The notes under the pieces are model-generated. The model did not search any database, was not told where the DNA came from, and was given only the letters and a program-made list of their open reading frames with translations. The position numbers and the translations under genes are program-made. A stretch of DNA of 64,000 nt from Paenarthrobacter sp. A20 (GTDB lineage: Bacteria; Actinomycetota; Actinomycetes; Actinomycetales; Micrococcaceae): positions 2,046,001 to 2,110,000 of the forward strand of contig NZ_JALJWH010000001.1 in the NCBI RefSeq assembly GCF_024168825.1. The letters are read 5' to 3'. Of this stretch, positions 8,969 through 16,942 are shown one piece after another (within the stretch, counting starts at the first letter, position 1; the number at the start of each line of letters is the position of its first letter).

Positions 8969-9614
8969 AGCGGTCCAATCTCTTTTCCACGGCGGACTGC
9001 GCGGTGGAAAGGACCAGGCAGATGACCCAGTAGACCAGGGCTGCCTGCAAGTAGAGGATCAGGAACTCGTTGCTGAACGCCGCAATTTGCTGGGCGTTGC
9101 GGAAGAGTTCGGTGACCAGGATCAATGATGCGAGGGACGTGTCCTTCACCAGTGAAATAAAGGTGTTGGACAACGGCGGTACTGACACCCTTGCGGCTTG
9201 GGGGAGGATGATGCGGACCAGGGTCTGCGGGCGCGACATGCCGATGGTGTGGCCGGCTTCCCACTGGCCCTTGGGCACGGACAGGATGGCGGCGCGGATG
9301 ATCTCGGCCGCGTAGCCGCCCACGTTCAGGGAGAACGCGATGATGGCGCTGGGCCAGGGATCCAGCCTGACCCCGATGCTGGGTAGCCCGAAGAAAATCA
9401 CGAAGAGCTGCACCAGCAGGGGCGTGCCTCGGATGACCGATACGTAGAAGCGCCCCAGGCCCGAGAGAAACCAGTTGGGGCTCAGCCGCAACAGTGCAAC
9501 CACCAACGCCAAAACCAGCCCGAAGGCGAACGAGGCAAGGGTCAGGGGTATGGTGCCCGTGACGGCGCCGGTAATGATCGGCCCGAAGGAACTCCAGATG
9601 AGGTCCCAGTTCAT
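8955..9614 (-). CDS. amino-acid (cystine-type) ABC transporter permease
   Basis: 219-residue HisM/TcyB-type permease with about five transmembrane helices. It shows the His/Glu/Gln family pattern: FVSVIRGTPLLVQLFVIFFGLP-like N-terminal half and the EAA loop GQWEAGHTIGMSRPQTLVRIILPQA. It forms the membrane channel with the ATPase and the lipoprotein encoded on either side. Its start codon (9614) directly follows the stop codon of the binding-protein gene (9615). Confidence 0.92.
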   Translation of the reverse strand: MNWDLIWSSFGPIITGAVTGTIPLTLASFAFGLVLALVVALLRLSPNWFLSGLGRFYVSVIRGTPLLVQLFVIFFGLPSIGVRLDPWPSAIIAFSLNVGGYAAEIIRAAILSVPKGQWEAGHTIGMSRPQTLVRIILPQAARVSVPPLSNTFISLVKDTSLASLILVTELFRNAQQIAAFSNEFLILYLQAALVYWVICLVLSTAQSAVEKRLDRYVAH

Positions 9615-10430
9615 TTATTTGGTGACATCTGCGCCGAAGTACTTATCCGAAATCTTCGCAAGGGTGCCATCGGCCCGGAGATCGGCCAGCGCCTTGTCCA
9701 CCGCTGCGGTGAGCTCGGTGGACCCCTTGCGGAAGACAAACGCACTCTCGGTCTTCTCCGGCGCTTCCGCCGCGACCTTCAGTCCGGAGTCGGGAGTGTT
9801 CTTGGCGTAGTCCAAGTAGGTGAGTTTGTCGTTCACGGTGGCATCCACGCGTCCCTGCTGCACCAGGGTGGCGGACTGCGCCCAGCCCTCAACCGCCTGG
9901 ACATTGGCGCCGGCTTCAACGGCCATCTTGTAGAAGTTGCTGGTCAGCGATTGTGCCGTGGTTTTGCCCTTGAGGTCCGCGAAGCTGTTAATGCTGGTGT
10001 TGTCCGACTTGGTCACCACCACTCCGGTGGAGACGGTGTAGGGCGTGGAGAAGTCGTATTTGGCCTTGCGCTCGTCATTGATGGAAATCTGGTTGGCGAT
10101 GGTGTCGAAGCGCTTGGAGTCCAGCCCGGCGAAGATGCCATCGAACTGCGTTTCCTGGAACGAGGCTTTCACGCCGAGTTTCCCGGCCACGGCCTGGGCG
10201 ATCTCGACGTCGAATCCGGTCAGTTCGCCTGCGCCGTCAGCATGGAAGCTGAAGGGACGGTAGGTACCCTCGGTGGCGATCACCAATTCACCTTTGGACT
10301 TCACATCTGAAAGGGACGTGTCGCCGCCTGACTGTGCGGGCGTGGACCCGCCACCGCACGCAGAAAGTGCAAGGGCGGCCGAGGCCAGCGTAGCTGCGAG
10401 GACAGAGCGTCGGGTGCGAAGGCTGTTCAT
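9615..10430 (-). CDS. cystine-type ABC transporter substrate-binding lipoprotein
   Basis: 271 residues, periplasmic-binding-protein fold type 2 (SBP_bac_3). A signal peptide ends in a lipobox (LSAC, C25). The mature domain carries family features of cystine receptors: GTYRPFSFH, LTGFDVEIAQAVA, FDGIFAGLDSKRFDTIANQI, KYDFSTPYTVSTGVVV and LKGKTTAQSLTSNFYK. This pattern is closer to TcyA/FliY cystine-binding proteins than to glutamine or arginine receptors, but ligand choice is inference. It is the first gene of the operon and appears leaderless: a TAAGAT hexamer ends 6 nt before the ATG. Confidence 0.9.
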   Translation of the reverse strand: MNSLRTRRSVLAATLASAALALSACGGGSTPAQSGGDTSLSDVKSKGELVIATEGTYRPFSFHADGAGELTGFDVEIAQAVAGKLGVKASFQETQFDGIFAGLDSKRFDTIANQISINDERKAKYDFSTPYTVSTGVVVTKSDNTSINSFADLKGKTTAQSLTSNFYKMAVEAGANVQAVEGWAQSATLVQQGRVDATVNDKLTYLDYAKNTPDSGLKVAAEAPEKTESAFVFRKGSTELTAAVDKALADLRADGTLAKISDKYFGADVTK

Positions 10431-10442
10431 GGAGCCATCTTA
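10431..10442 (-). promoter_or_regulatory. leaderless -10 element for the cystine-type ABC operon
   Basis: On the minus strand TAAGAT (10442-10437) is followed by 6 nt and then the ATG at 10430. This places the transcription start at or next to the start codon. No Shine-Dalgarno sequence is seen. Confidence 0.55.
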
Positions 10443-10670
10443 GCCACCGTAAGGAACCTTGCTGGGTGTGGGGCCGCCGGCGACCGGCAACAGGGGCGTT
10501 AAAAAGGCTGAGTGGGGGCGGTCCCCAACAGCCCGCCACCACTCATCCCCCCAATTGTGTTCACGTGGGCGCCACATCCACCGGAAACCCGTTCTCTGAT
10601 TCCGGTGTCAGGCTGCAACCGCGTTCACACATTCATGATTGTGCCACGATCTAATGGTTTTGTGAAAGTC

Positions 10671-11378
10671 TTACGCCGAGAGACGTCGTTTTCGGCGCGA
10701 ATAGGCTTTCGAGAACCAGATCCCGGCCAACCCAATGGCCGTGGCCAGCACTGCGGAGTAGTTGATCAGCGAACGCAACCACAGGTGGACCAAGGGGATC
10801 AGGGGGAAGAGCTGGGAGATCAACAGCAGGGCCAGGCCGAGGAAGAGCAGGGCTGAGGCACCCCTGAGCAAGGCAGGGTAGCGGCCAACGATGGTCCGCC
10901 AGATCGCAGGCAACAAACAAGCCGACACATAGCCGGGATAAAAGCGCCCCAGCGCCGCGTAGGCCTCCATCGAAGGTCCCCACGTCAGCCCCGTCATGCC
11001 CACAGTGGAACCGCGTGTGTCCGTGATGACGAAGAAGAAAATGGTCAGCGCCACGGTGAATCCCAGGACGGTCAGCCCCCAGGGGCCGCGTATGGCGCGG
11101 ACGGCTGACTGCGAGCCGAACCCCATGGCGATCTTGATGCCCATGAGCAGGAACGTTCCGTAGAGCAGGAACCGCAGGACCAGGTTAGTGACGTTGATTC
11201 CGCCCAAGAGTGCGTCGATGGCAAGGTAGGGCCCCTCGATGCTGAGGAGGATGTCCAGGGTGATCAACGCGAAGATGTAGAAAACCACCCGGTTCTCGCC
11301 CCGGATCAGGCTTGGGATCCGCGCAAGCGTAATTGCCAGGCAAACAACCAGCGTCACCCAAGGCAGGACAGCCGTCAT
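10671..11378 (-). CDS. polytopic membrane protein paired with a HTH regulator
   Basis: 235 residues with about seven hydrophobic helices and a basic C-terminus (SRRKRRLSA). I do not recognise a named family; it resembles the integral membrane proteins that sit beside small DNA-binding proteins in actinobacteria (the MAB_1171c type), an inference from layout. The ATG at 11378 forms an ATGA overlap with the stop of the upstream regulator gene; a start at 11393 would add five residues and overlap more. Regulator and membrane protein are therefore translationally coupled. The 240 bp between this gene and the cystine-type ABC operon (10431-10670) hold the latter's promoter and nothing else I can identify. 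Confidence 0.75.
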   Translation of the reverse strand: MTAVLPWVTLVVCLAITLARIPSLIRGENRVVFYIFALITLDILLSIEGPYLAIDALLGGINVTNLVLRFLLYGTFLLMGIKIAMGFGSQSAVRAIRGPWGLTVLGFTVALTIFFFVITDTRGSTVGMTGLTWGPSMEAYAALGRFYPGYVSACLLPAIWRTIVGRYPALLRGASALLFLGLALLLISQLFPLIPLVHLWLRSLINYSAVLATAIGLAGIWFSKAYSRRKRRLSA

Positions 11379-12097
11379 CCGAGGTTCTCCCATATTCGTT
11401 CAGTACGTTCGTGGTCTTGTTCCTGGCGGCGCAGTGTCTTACCGAGGGCCAGGAGCCGTTCGCCGGCCAGGGTTACCAGTTCGCTTTGGGACATTTTGTC
11501 CAGCGCCTCCTGCCGGGCATTGGGTGGCCATCCGGCCTCGGCTTCGGTGATGAGCCCGCCCGCCACCAGTCCTCCGGCCGGTCCCACTCCTGCTGCCCGT
11601 GAGGTGGCGATGGCGAGTTCTGGTGGAAGCCTGTTGGCCGTCAAATGTGCGGAGAAGTTTTGCGGGGCGATCCCCGTGGTGTCGCTGACCCGGTGGCGTA
11701 ACTCGCCGTCGTCGATTGCGTCCACCCAGTTCCGCACCGACGTAGGGTGCGGTGGTTCGGAAAGGTGGCCAGCGGGCGCGGAACCTGGTTCGCTTCGGTC
11801 CACTACCGCGCGCAGTAAATCGATGGTGGCGATCTGGCTCACGAGTTCGCAGCCCGTGGGCGGGACCGGCGCGCCGCGGAGTTCGGAGTAAAGATCGAAA
11901 GTGGACAGTGCTTCCACGGGGCTCAGCTGGAAGCCGCGGCTGATACTCACCAAAGTGGACTCGGCAACCTTGCCGCGGACCAACTGCTGGGCCAGTGTTG
12001 TCCGCTTGATGCCGGCGATCCTGCAGACGTCAGCTGTACTGGCATCGGGCGCAACGCCGTGAAGCCAGCGCTGGAACGCCTTGGACTGTAAGGGCAT
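11375..12097 (-). CDS. double helix-turn-helix protein (putative regulator)
   Basis: 240 residues from the ATG at 12097 (MPLQSKAF). Two HTH-like segments are visible: residues about 15-60 (ADVCRIAGIKRTTLAQQLVRG) and about 125-175 (ELRHRVSDTTGIAPQNFSAHL). Both have the same layout of a short helix, a Gly-x-x-x turn and a recognition-like helix, followed by a proline or valine-rich stretch, suggesting an internal duplication. The longer open frame back to 12538 lies antisense to the ABC-F gene and is not credible. It is divergent from the ABC-F gene, so it may control that gene or its own operon; no experiment or motif proves this. Confidence 0.72.
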   Translation of the reverse strand: MPLQSKAFQRWLHGVAPDASTADVCRIAGIKRTTLAQQLVRGKVAESTLVSISRGFQLSPVEALSTFDLYSELRGAPVPPTGCELVSQIATIDLLRAVVDRSEPGSAPAGHLSEPPHPTSVRNWVDAIDDGELRHRVSDTTGIAPQNFSAHLTANRLPPELAIATSRAAGVGPAGGLVAGGLITEAEAGWPPNARQEALDKMSQSELVTLAGERLLALGKTLRRQEQDHERTERIWENLG

Positions 12098-12202
12098 GTG
12101 GAACTTTCCGGGAAGGGTCGCGGGGCAGGACAGGAGTAGGCCGTAAGTGGGAGTACGAATCGATTTTACGCGGACGCCACATTGAATTATGCTTGATGCT
12201 TG

Positions 12203-12248
12203 AACCCGTTGGTCCGTACACCCCCCAAGTCCGGACCAACGGGTTTTT
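12203..12248 (+). promoter_or_regulatory. perfect 14-bp hairpin plus T-run upstream of ABC-F gene (candidate attenuator)
   Basis: AACCCGTTGGTCCG (12203-12216) pairs perfectly with 12232-12245 around a 15-nt loop and is followed by T residues, so it would work as an intrinsic terminator on the plus strand only. It lies about 60 bp before the ABC-F start and after no plus-strand gene, so it can only affect the ABC-F transcript. TTTACG (12165-12170) and TATGCT (12188-12193), 17 bp apart, are a possible promoter just before it. Antibiotic-resistance ABC-F genes are often controlled by such terminators; that is the basis of the reading. Confidence 0.6.
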
Positions 12249-12307
12249 CCATGCCTGCGGGAATCGCGGCCTGAATTCCTGCGTTTTCCCTGCTGGAGGA
12301 TACACAA

Positions 12308-13969
12308 ATGACAGCAACCTTGGTGGCCAAGAATCTTGCCGGTGGCCACGGCCATCGAACACTCTTTTCCGAACTTTCCCTGACGGTGGCTCCCGGCGAC
12401 GTTGTCGGCGTCGTCGGCGCGAACGGTGCCGGCAAATCCACGCTGCTGCGGATCCTTGCCGGCGTGGACCAGCCCCAAGCGGGCAGCGTCAGCCTGGCGC
12501 CGTCGGACGCGTTTGTTGGCTGGTTGCCGCAGGAGCACGAGCGCACTGCCGGCGAAACAATCGGGGCCTACATTGCCCGGCGCACCGGCTGCGCCCAGGC
12601 AACGACAGAGATGGAATCCACCGCAGAGGCCCTCGGCTCCGGGGCTCCCGGCGCCGATGATGCCTACTCCCTGGCCTTCGACCGCTGGATGGCGTCAGGG
12701 GCAGCAGACCTGGAAGACCGTATCCCGGCCGTGCTGGCGGACCTCGGGCTGGAGCTTGGCGCAGAGGCCCTCATGACCGGACTTTCCGGCGGACAGGCCG
12801 CGCGCGTGGCATTGGCTGCATTGCTGCTCAGCCGCTTCGACGTCGTCCTCCTTGACGAACCCACCAACGATCTTGACCTCGACGGCCTGGCCCGCCTGGA
12901 GGCTTTCGTCCAGGGCCTGCGCGGCGGCGTGGTGCTGGTGTCCCACGACCGTGAATTCCTGGCCCGCTGCGTCACTACCGTGGTGGAACTGGACCTCGCC
13001 CAGAATTCCGTGGCCGTTTATGACGGCGGATACGAGGCCTTCCTCGAAGAGCGTGCAGTAGCCAGGCGCCACGCCCGTGAACGCTACGAAGAGTTCGCCA
13101 ACACCAAGGCAGACCTGGTGTCCCGCGCGCGCACCCAACGGGAATGGAGTTCCCAAGGCGTCCGGAACGCCATGAAGAAGAACCCGGACAACGACAAGAT
13201 CCGGCGCGCCGCGAGCAGCGAATCCTCGGAGAAGCAGGCCCAGAAGGTCCGCCAGATGGAGTCCCGGATTGCCAGGCTCACCGAGGTCGAAGAACCTCGC
13301 AAGGAATGGCAGCTTCAGTTCAGCATCGGCCAGGCACCCCGCTCCAGTGCCGTCGTCGCCACCTTGCGTGACGTCGTCGCGCGCCAAGGTGACTTCACGC
13401 TGGGACCGGTGAACCTCCAACTCAACGGCGGCGAACGCATCGGCATCACAGGACCGAACGGGGCCGGCAAGTCGACGCTCCTGCGCCTGCTGCTGGGAAC
13501 GCAGGAACCGGACGACGGCGATGCCTCCATGGGCGCCTCCGTCGCCATCGGCGAAATCGACCAGGCGCGTGGACTGCTCGACGGCGGGCAGCCGCTCGGA
13601 GATGCAGTGGAAGCCGTGCTGGTGGGCTGGAACAGTGCGGATGTCCGGACGCTTTTGGCCAAGTTCGGCCTGAAGGCGGACCACACCGCTCGGACAGTGG
13701 ATTCGTTGTCCCCGGGGGAGCGGACCCGTGCTGCCCTGGCCCTGCTGCAGGCCCGTGGCGTCAACCTCCTGGTGCTGGACGAGCCCACCAACCATTTGGA
13801 CCTCCCTGCGATCGAGCAGCTTGAAGAGGCGCTGGAAAGCTACGAGGGCGCGCTACTGCTGGTCACCCATGACCGCCGGCTGTTGGAAAACGTTCGGCTC
13901 GATTCCCGCTGGCACCTCGAGAACGGCCAAGTCCAGGAACTTCACCACACCCCAAGCCAGGAGAAATAA
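12308..13969 (+). CDS. ABC-F family ATPase (ribosome-associated, possible antibiotic resistance)
   Basis: 553 residues with two ABC domains and no membrane segment, the ABC-F layout. Domain 1 (about 5-240) has [23 protein letters not shown] and VVLLDEPTNDLD. The linker (about 245-340) is long, charged and Arg/Lys/Glu-rich, the part that reaches into the ribosome in ABC-F proteins. Domain 2 has [23 protein letters not shown] and LLVLDEPTNHLD. The general look is that of the TlrC/OleB/Vml-like actinobacterial resistance group rather than EttA, but this needs a phylogeny. An AGGA sits in the last bases before the ATG at 12308 (GCTGGAGGATACACAA). It is followed after 2 bp by an ABC exporter, and preceded by the hairpin at 12203-12248. 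Confidence 0.85.
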   Translation: MTATLVAKNLAGGHGHRTLFSELSLTVAPGDVVGVVGANGAGKSTLLRILAGVDQPQAGSVSLAPSDAFVGWLPQEHERTAGETIGAYIARRTGCAQATTEMESTAEALGSGAPGADDAYSLAFDRWMASGAADLEDRIPAVLADLGLELGAEALMTGLSGGQAARVALAALLLSRFDVVLLDEPTNDLDLDGLARLEAFVQGLRGGVVLVSHDREFLARCVTTVVELDLAQNSVAVYDGGYEAFLEERAVARRHARERYEEFANTKADLVSRARTQREWSSQGVRNAMKKNPDNDKIRRAASSESSEKQAQKVRQMESRIARLTEVEEPRKEWQLQFSIGQAPRSSAVVATLRDVVARQGDFTLGPVNLQLNGGERIGITGPNGAGKSTLLRLLLGTQEPDDGDASMGASVAIGEIDQARGLLDGGQPLGDAVEAVLVGWNSADVRTLLAKFGLKADHTARTVDSLSPGERTRAALALLQARGVNLLVLDEPTNHLDLPAIEQLEEALESYEGALLLVTHDRRLLENVRLDSRWHLENGQVQELHHTPSQEK

Positions 13970-13971
13970 CC

Positions 13972-15885
13972 ATGAGCATGGACCGCGTGGCCTGGAGCTC
14001 GCTGTACAACATCACCACGGCCAAGATCGGATCGAAACCGTTCTCCAAGGAAACGCTGAAGCGCGTCATGGCTTTTGCTGCCCCGCACAAGGCCAAGCTC
14101 ATTGCCTTCGTGATCGCTTCCATCGCAGGTGCTTTCCTGGCTGTTGCGACGCCCGTGCTGGCAGGTCAGGTAGTTGACGCCATCATCGCCAACGCCGGTG
14201 TTGGAACGGTGATTTGGCTCGCCGTCCTGATCGCCATCGTCGCCGTAGGCGAGGCCGGCGTGGGGCTGGTGACCCGCTGGCTGTCATCCATCATTGGCGA
14301 GGGCGTCATTGTGGATCTCCGCACCCGCGTCTTTGACCATGTGCAGCGCATGCCCATTGCCTTCTTCACCAGGACCCGCACCGGTGCCCTGGTCAGCCGA
14401 CTGAACAATGACGTCATCGGAGCGCAGTCCGCCTTCGCCGGCACGCTGTCCGGAGTGGTCAGCAACGTGGTGGCTTTGGCCCTCACACTTGCGGTCATGC
14501 TGAACACGTCATGGTTGGTGACCGTGCTGGCCATGGTCCTGCTGCCCATCTTCCTGATCCCTGCCCGGCGCATGGGCTCCAAGTTGGCGGACCTCCGCCG
14601 TGAGGCTGCTGCGCACAACGCGGCCATGGGTACGCAGATGACCGAACGGTTCTCCGCGCCGGGTGCCACCCTGGTGAAGCTGTTCGGCCGCCCCGACGAG
14701 GAATCCCGGGAATTCGCTGCCCGCGCGGGACGGGTGCGGGACATCGGTATCCGGACTGCGATGCTGCAGTTCACCTTCGTCACGGCACTGACCTTGGTGT
14801 CGGCGTTGGCTCTTGCCCTGGTCTACGGACTCGGCGGCTGGCTGGCCATCGGCGGGCAACTGGCGCCCGGTGACGTGGTGGTCCTGGCGCTCCTGCTGAC
14901 CCGCCTCTACGCTCCGCTGACAGCGCTGTCCAACGCCCGTGTGGAAATCATGAGCGCGCTGGTCAGCTTCGAGCGGGTGTTTGAGATCCTGGACCTGCAG
15001 CCCCTGATCACCCAGAAACCGGACGCCGTGGAAGTTCCGGCCGGACCCGTGGCCGTGGAGTTCGACGACGTCCGCTTCTCCTACCCTTCCGCGGATAAAG
15101 TGTCCCTTGCCTCGTTGGAAGAGGTGGCAACCCTGGACACCCGGGGCGGCGAGGAAGTCCTGCACGGGATCAGCTTCAGGGTGGAACCCGGCCAGACTGT
15201 GGCCTTGGTGGGCTCCTCGGGTGCGGGCAAGTCCACAGTGGCCCAGCTGCTCTCGCGTTTGTACGACGTCGATTCAGGCGCCGTGCGCCTTGGCGGACAG
15301 AACCCCGGAACCGGTGTGGATGTCCGCGATCTAAGTTTCGATTCCCTGCGGGACACGATGGGCATGGTGACCCAGGACGGCCACCTGTTCCACGAAAGCA
15401 TCGCGTCCAACCTGCGCCTCGCCCGTCCGGATGCCACCGAAGACGACATGTGGGATGTGCTCCGCCGGGCACGCCTGGAACCGATGATCCGGTCATTGCC
15501 TGACGGCTTGGAAACCGTGGTGGGGGAGCGCGGCTACCGGCTCTCCGGCGGTGAACGCCAACGCCTCACCATTGCCCGCCTCCTGATCAAGCAGCCGCGG
15601 GTTGTGATCCTCGACGAAGCCACTGCGGCCTTGGATTCCACCAACGAAGCCGCCGTGCAGGCGGCCTTGGGCGAGGCGCTCGAGGGGCGTACCGCCGTCG
15701 TGATTGCGCACAGGCTGTCCACCATCCGTGCGGCGGACGCCATTTTGGTGGTTGAGGACGGCAGGATCGTGGAACGCGGCACGCACACCGAACTGCTTGC
15801 GGCAGAGGGAAGGTACGCCGAGCTGTATCAAACCCAATTCGCCGAAGCCACAGCGGTGGCCCAGGAAGCCGTCCCGGAGCTGTAG
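13972..15885 (+). CDS. ABC exporter (fused transmembrane and ATPase domains)
   Basis: 637-residue half-transporter of the MsbA/multidrug type IV exporter class. Residues about 40-320 form six transmembrane helices (for example LIAFVIASIAGAFLAVATPV, then VIWLAVLIAIVAVG). The C-terminal ATPase (about 345-625) has Walker A GSSGAGKSTVAQ, signature LSGGERQRLTIARL, Walker B VVILDEATAALD and VIAHRLSTIR. It probably works as a homodimer and exports a hydrophobic compound or lipid. The ATG lies 2 bp after the ABC-F stop, with AGGAGAA immediately upstream, so the two genes are one operon. The pairing suggests ribosome protection plus efflux of the same drug class, which is inference. Confidence 0.9.
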   Translation: MSMDRVAWSSLYNITTAKIGSKPFSKETLKRVMAFAAPHKAKLIAFVIASIAGAFLAVATPVLAGQVVDAIIANAGVGTVIWLAVLIAIVAVGEAGVGLVTRWLSSIIGEGVIVDLRTRVFDHVQRMPIAFFTRTRTGALVSRLNNDVIGAQSAFAGTLSGVVSNVVALALTLAVMLNTSWLVTVLAMVLLPIFLIPARRMGSKLADLRREAAAHNAAMGTQMTERFSAPGATLVKLFGRPDEESREFAARAGRVRDIGIRTAMLQFTFVTALTLVSALALALVYGLGGWLAIGGQLAPGDVVVLALLLTRLYAPLTALSNARVEIMSALVSFERVFEILDLQPLITQKPDAVEVPAGPVAVEFDDVRFSYPSADKVSLASLEEVATLDTRGGEEVLHGISFRVEPGQTVALVGSSGAGKSTVAQLLSRLYDVDSGAVRLGGQNPGTGVDVRDLSFDSLRDTMGMVTQDGHLFHESIASNLRLARPDATEDDMWDVLRRARLEPMIRSLPDGLETVVGERGYRLSGGERQRLTIARLLIKQPRVVILDEATAALDSTNEAAVQAALGEALEGRTAVVIAHRLSTIRAADAILVVEDGRIVERGTHTELLAAEGRYAELYQTQFAEATAVAQEAVPEL

Positions 15886-15897
15886 CTGATCTGCTAC

Positions 15898-16305
15898 CTA
15901 CTTGGGCGTGGTCAGCAGCGGGATGACGTGGTCCGTCAGCAGGGGCGCAAGGTCCGTGGGCAACGGCCCGTTCAGGTCCAGCCAACGAATCTCGGCGATC
16001 TCCGCCGAAGGGTGCGCCTCCCAGGTTCCGGGAGCGGTGAAGACTGTGGCCTCAATGTTCGTTGCTGCTTCGTTGGCGGCCACGGCAAGCCAGACACCAA
16101 GGGGCTGGAGCCGGTCCGCTGCTACTTCGATGCCGACTTCTTCAGACAGTTCCCGCGAAGCTGCTTCAACCGCTGTTTCGCCGGGCTCGGGCTTGCCGCC
16201 CGGATGCATGAACTTATCCGTCCCGCGCTTGCGAACGGTGAGCAGGTGGCCTTCGTCGTTGTAGACGCAAACGGCGCTGACCACGATGAGGTCCGTAGTG
16301 GTCAC
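15898..16305 (-). CDS. NUDIX hydrolase
   Basis: 135 residues. A complete Nudix box is present from G37 to I59 (G-x5-E43-x7-R51-E-x-x-E-E-x-G-I), which binds Mg2+ for hydrolysis of nucleoside-diphosphate-linked substrates. Substrate is not predictable; MutT-like nucleotide sanitising is one possibility. The GTG at 16305 has a strong ribosome site (GGGAGG, 5 nt spacing) and overlaps the stop of the DUF6314 gene as GTGA, so the two are translationally coupled. The upstream extension of the frame to 16380 lies inside DUF6314 and is not real. It converges with the ABC exporter across a 12-bp gap. Confidence 0.9.
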   Translation of the reverse strand: MTTTDLIVVSAVCVYNDEGHLLTVRKRGTDKFMHPGGKPEPGETAVEAASRELSEEVGIEVAADRLQPLGVWLAVAANEAATNIEATVFTAPGTWEAHPSAEIAEIRWLDLNGPLPTDLAPLLTDHVIPLLTTPK

Positions 16306-16760
16306 AATTGCCTCCCGGCGTTGAGTCGGACCAGGTGCGATTCCAGGAGCAAATCCTTGGCGGGCCCATGGACATCCCACGTAAAGCTGAACGAATCCGG
16401 GCCCTCAAGGACGTAGTTGACGCGGTAATCGTCGGGATCGCACCAATGCTTGTCCTGGTTGCCCTGCTCAGAGAAGCTCATGATGTGGAAGGGCCTGCCG
16501 TCAGGAAAGAACACGTCCATCGAATCCGTGGCGGCGCCTGGTGTGAGGACATACTCGCGGAAAGCCGGGCCGGAATGGGTAGGCCAGTGCATGGTGCCGT
16601 CTTCGCGGTAGTCCAGGCCGCCGTCGGGGTTCAGTGCATAACGCACGACGCCGGTAAAAGTACCGCGGGTGCCGGAGGCCCGGTCCAGGAGTGTCCGCTC
16701 CACAGTCCAGCTGCCGGCCAAGTAGGCCTGCAAGTCCTGGATGGGTTCCTGGTGGTTCAA
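16302..16760 (-). CDS. DUF6314 family protein
   Basis: 152 residues matching the DUF6314 pattern: LAGSWTVERTLLDR, FTGVVRYAL, YREDGTM, REYVLTP and the Trp-containing C-terminal half (FSFTWDVHGPAKDLLLES). These are small beta-barrel, probably ligand-binding proteins of unknown function. The start is uncertain: the first codon is TTG at 16760, one base from the 3' end of the tRNA-Arg gene, leaving no room for a ribosome site. A second TTG nine codons later (LQAYLAG) is possible. Transcription probably comes through the tRNA. It is coupled to the downstream NUDIX gene by a 4-bp overlap. Confidence 0.8.
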   Translation of the reverse strand: MNHQEPIQDLQAYLAGSWTVERTLLDRASGTRGTFTGVVRYALNPDGGLDYREDGTMHWPTHSGPAFREYVLTPGAATDSMDVFFPDGRPFHIMSFSEQGNQDKHWCDPDDYRVNYVLEGPDSFSFTWDVHGPAKDLLLESHLVRLNAGRQL

Positions 16761-16761
16761 G

Positions 16762-16834
16762 TGCCCTCGATTGGAATCGAACCAACGACACCGGCTTTAG
16801 GAGAGCCGTGCTCTATCCACTGAGCTACGAGGGC
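16762..16834 (-). tRNA. tRNA-Arg (anticodon CCU)
   Basis: A 73-nt cloverleaf on the minus strand. The 7-bp acceptor stem pairs GCCCTCG with CGAGGGC and is followed by discriminator A. The D arm is GCTC-AGTGGATA-GAGC, the anticodon stem CGGCT/AGCCG holds the loop CTCCTAA, and the T arm is GTTGG-TTCGATT-CCAAT. The anticodon CCU reads AGG. No 3' CCA is encoded. No integrase or duplicated tRNA end lies nearby. Confidence 0.96.
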
Positions 16835-16929
16835 CTGTGTGTCCATGGCTCTGAATCCCACTGCTGGAGCTCAAGGGCCCGGACACGACTACAAGCATAC
16901 AAGCTGCCGGGGCGCTGCCCGAACACCGC

Positions 16930-16942
16930 TAGGCTGGCGACC
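16930..16942 (+). promoter_or_regulatory. leaderless -10 element for DUF998 gene 1
   Basis: TAGGCT (16930-16935) is followed by 7 nt and the ATG at 16943. No ribosome-binding sequence precedes this ATG. Confidence 0.5.

Noticed and set aside
12189..12203. Four-codon frame MLDA as a leader peptide for the ABC-F attenuator
   Set aside because: The most plausible promoter puts the transcription start after its ATG, and it has no ribosome site. Kept only as a remote option.
12098..12538. N-terminal extension of the HTH gene into the ABC-F gene
   Set aside because: The extra sequence is antisense to the ABC-F gene and not protein-like; MPLQSKAF at 12097 is a natural start.
16762..16834. tRNA-Arg as an integration site of a mobile island
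   Set aside because: No integrase, no repeated tRNA end and no drop in GC content were seen next to it.
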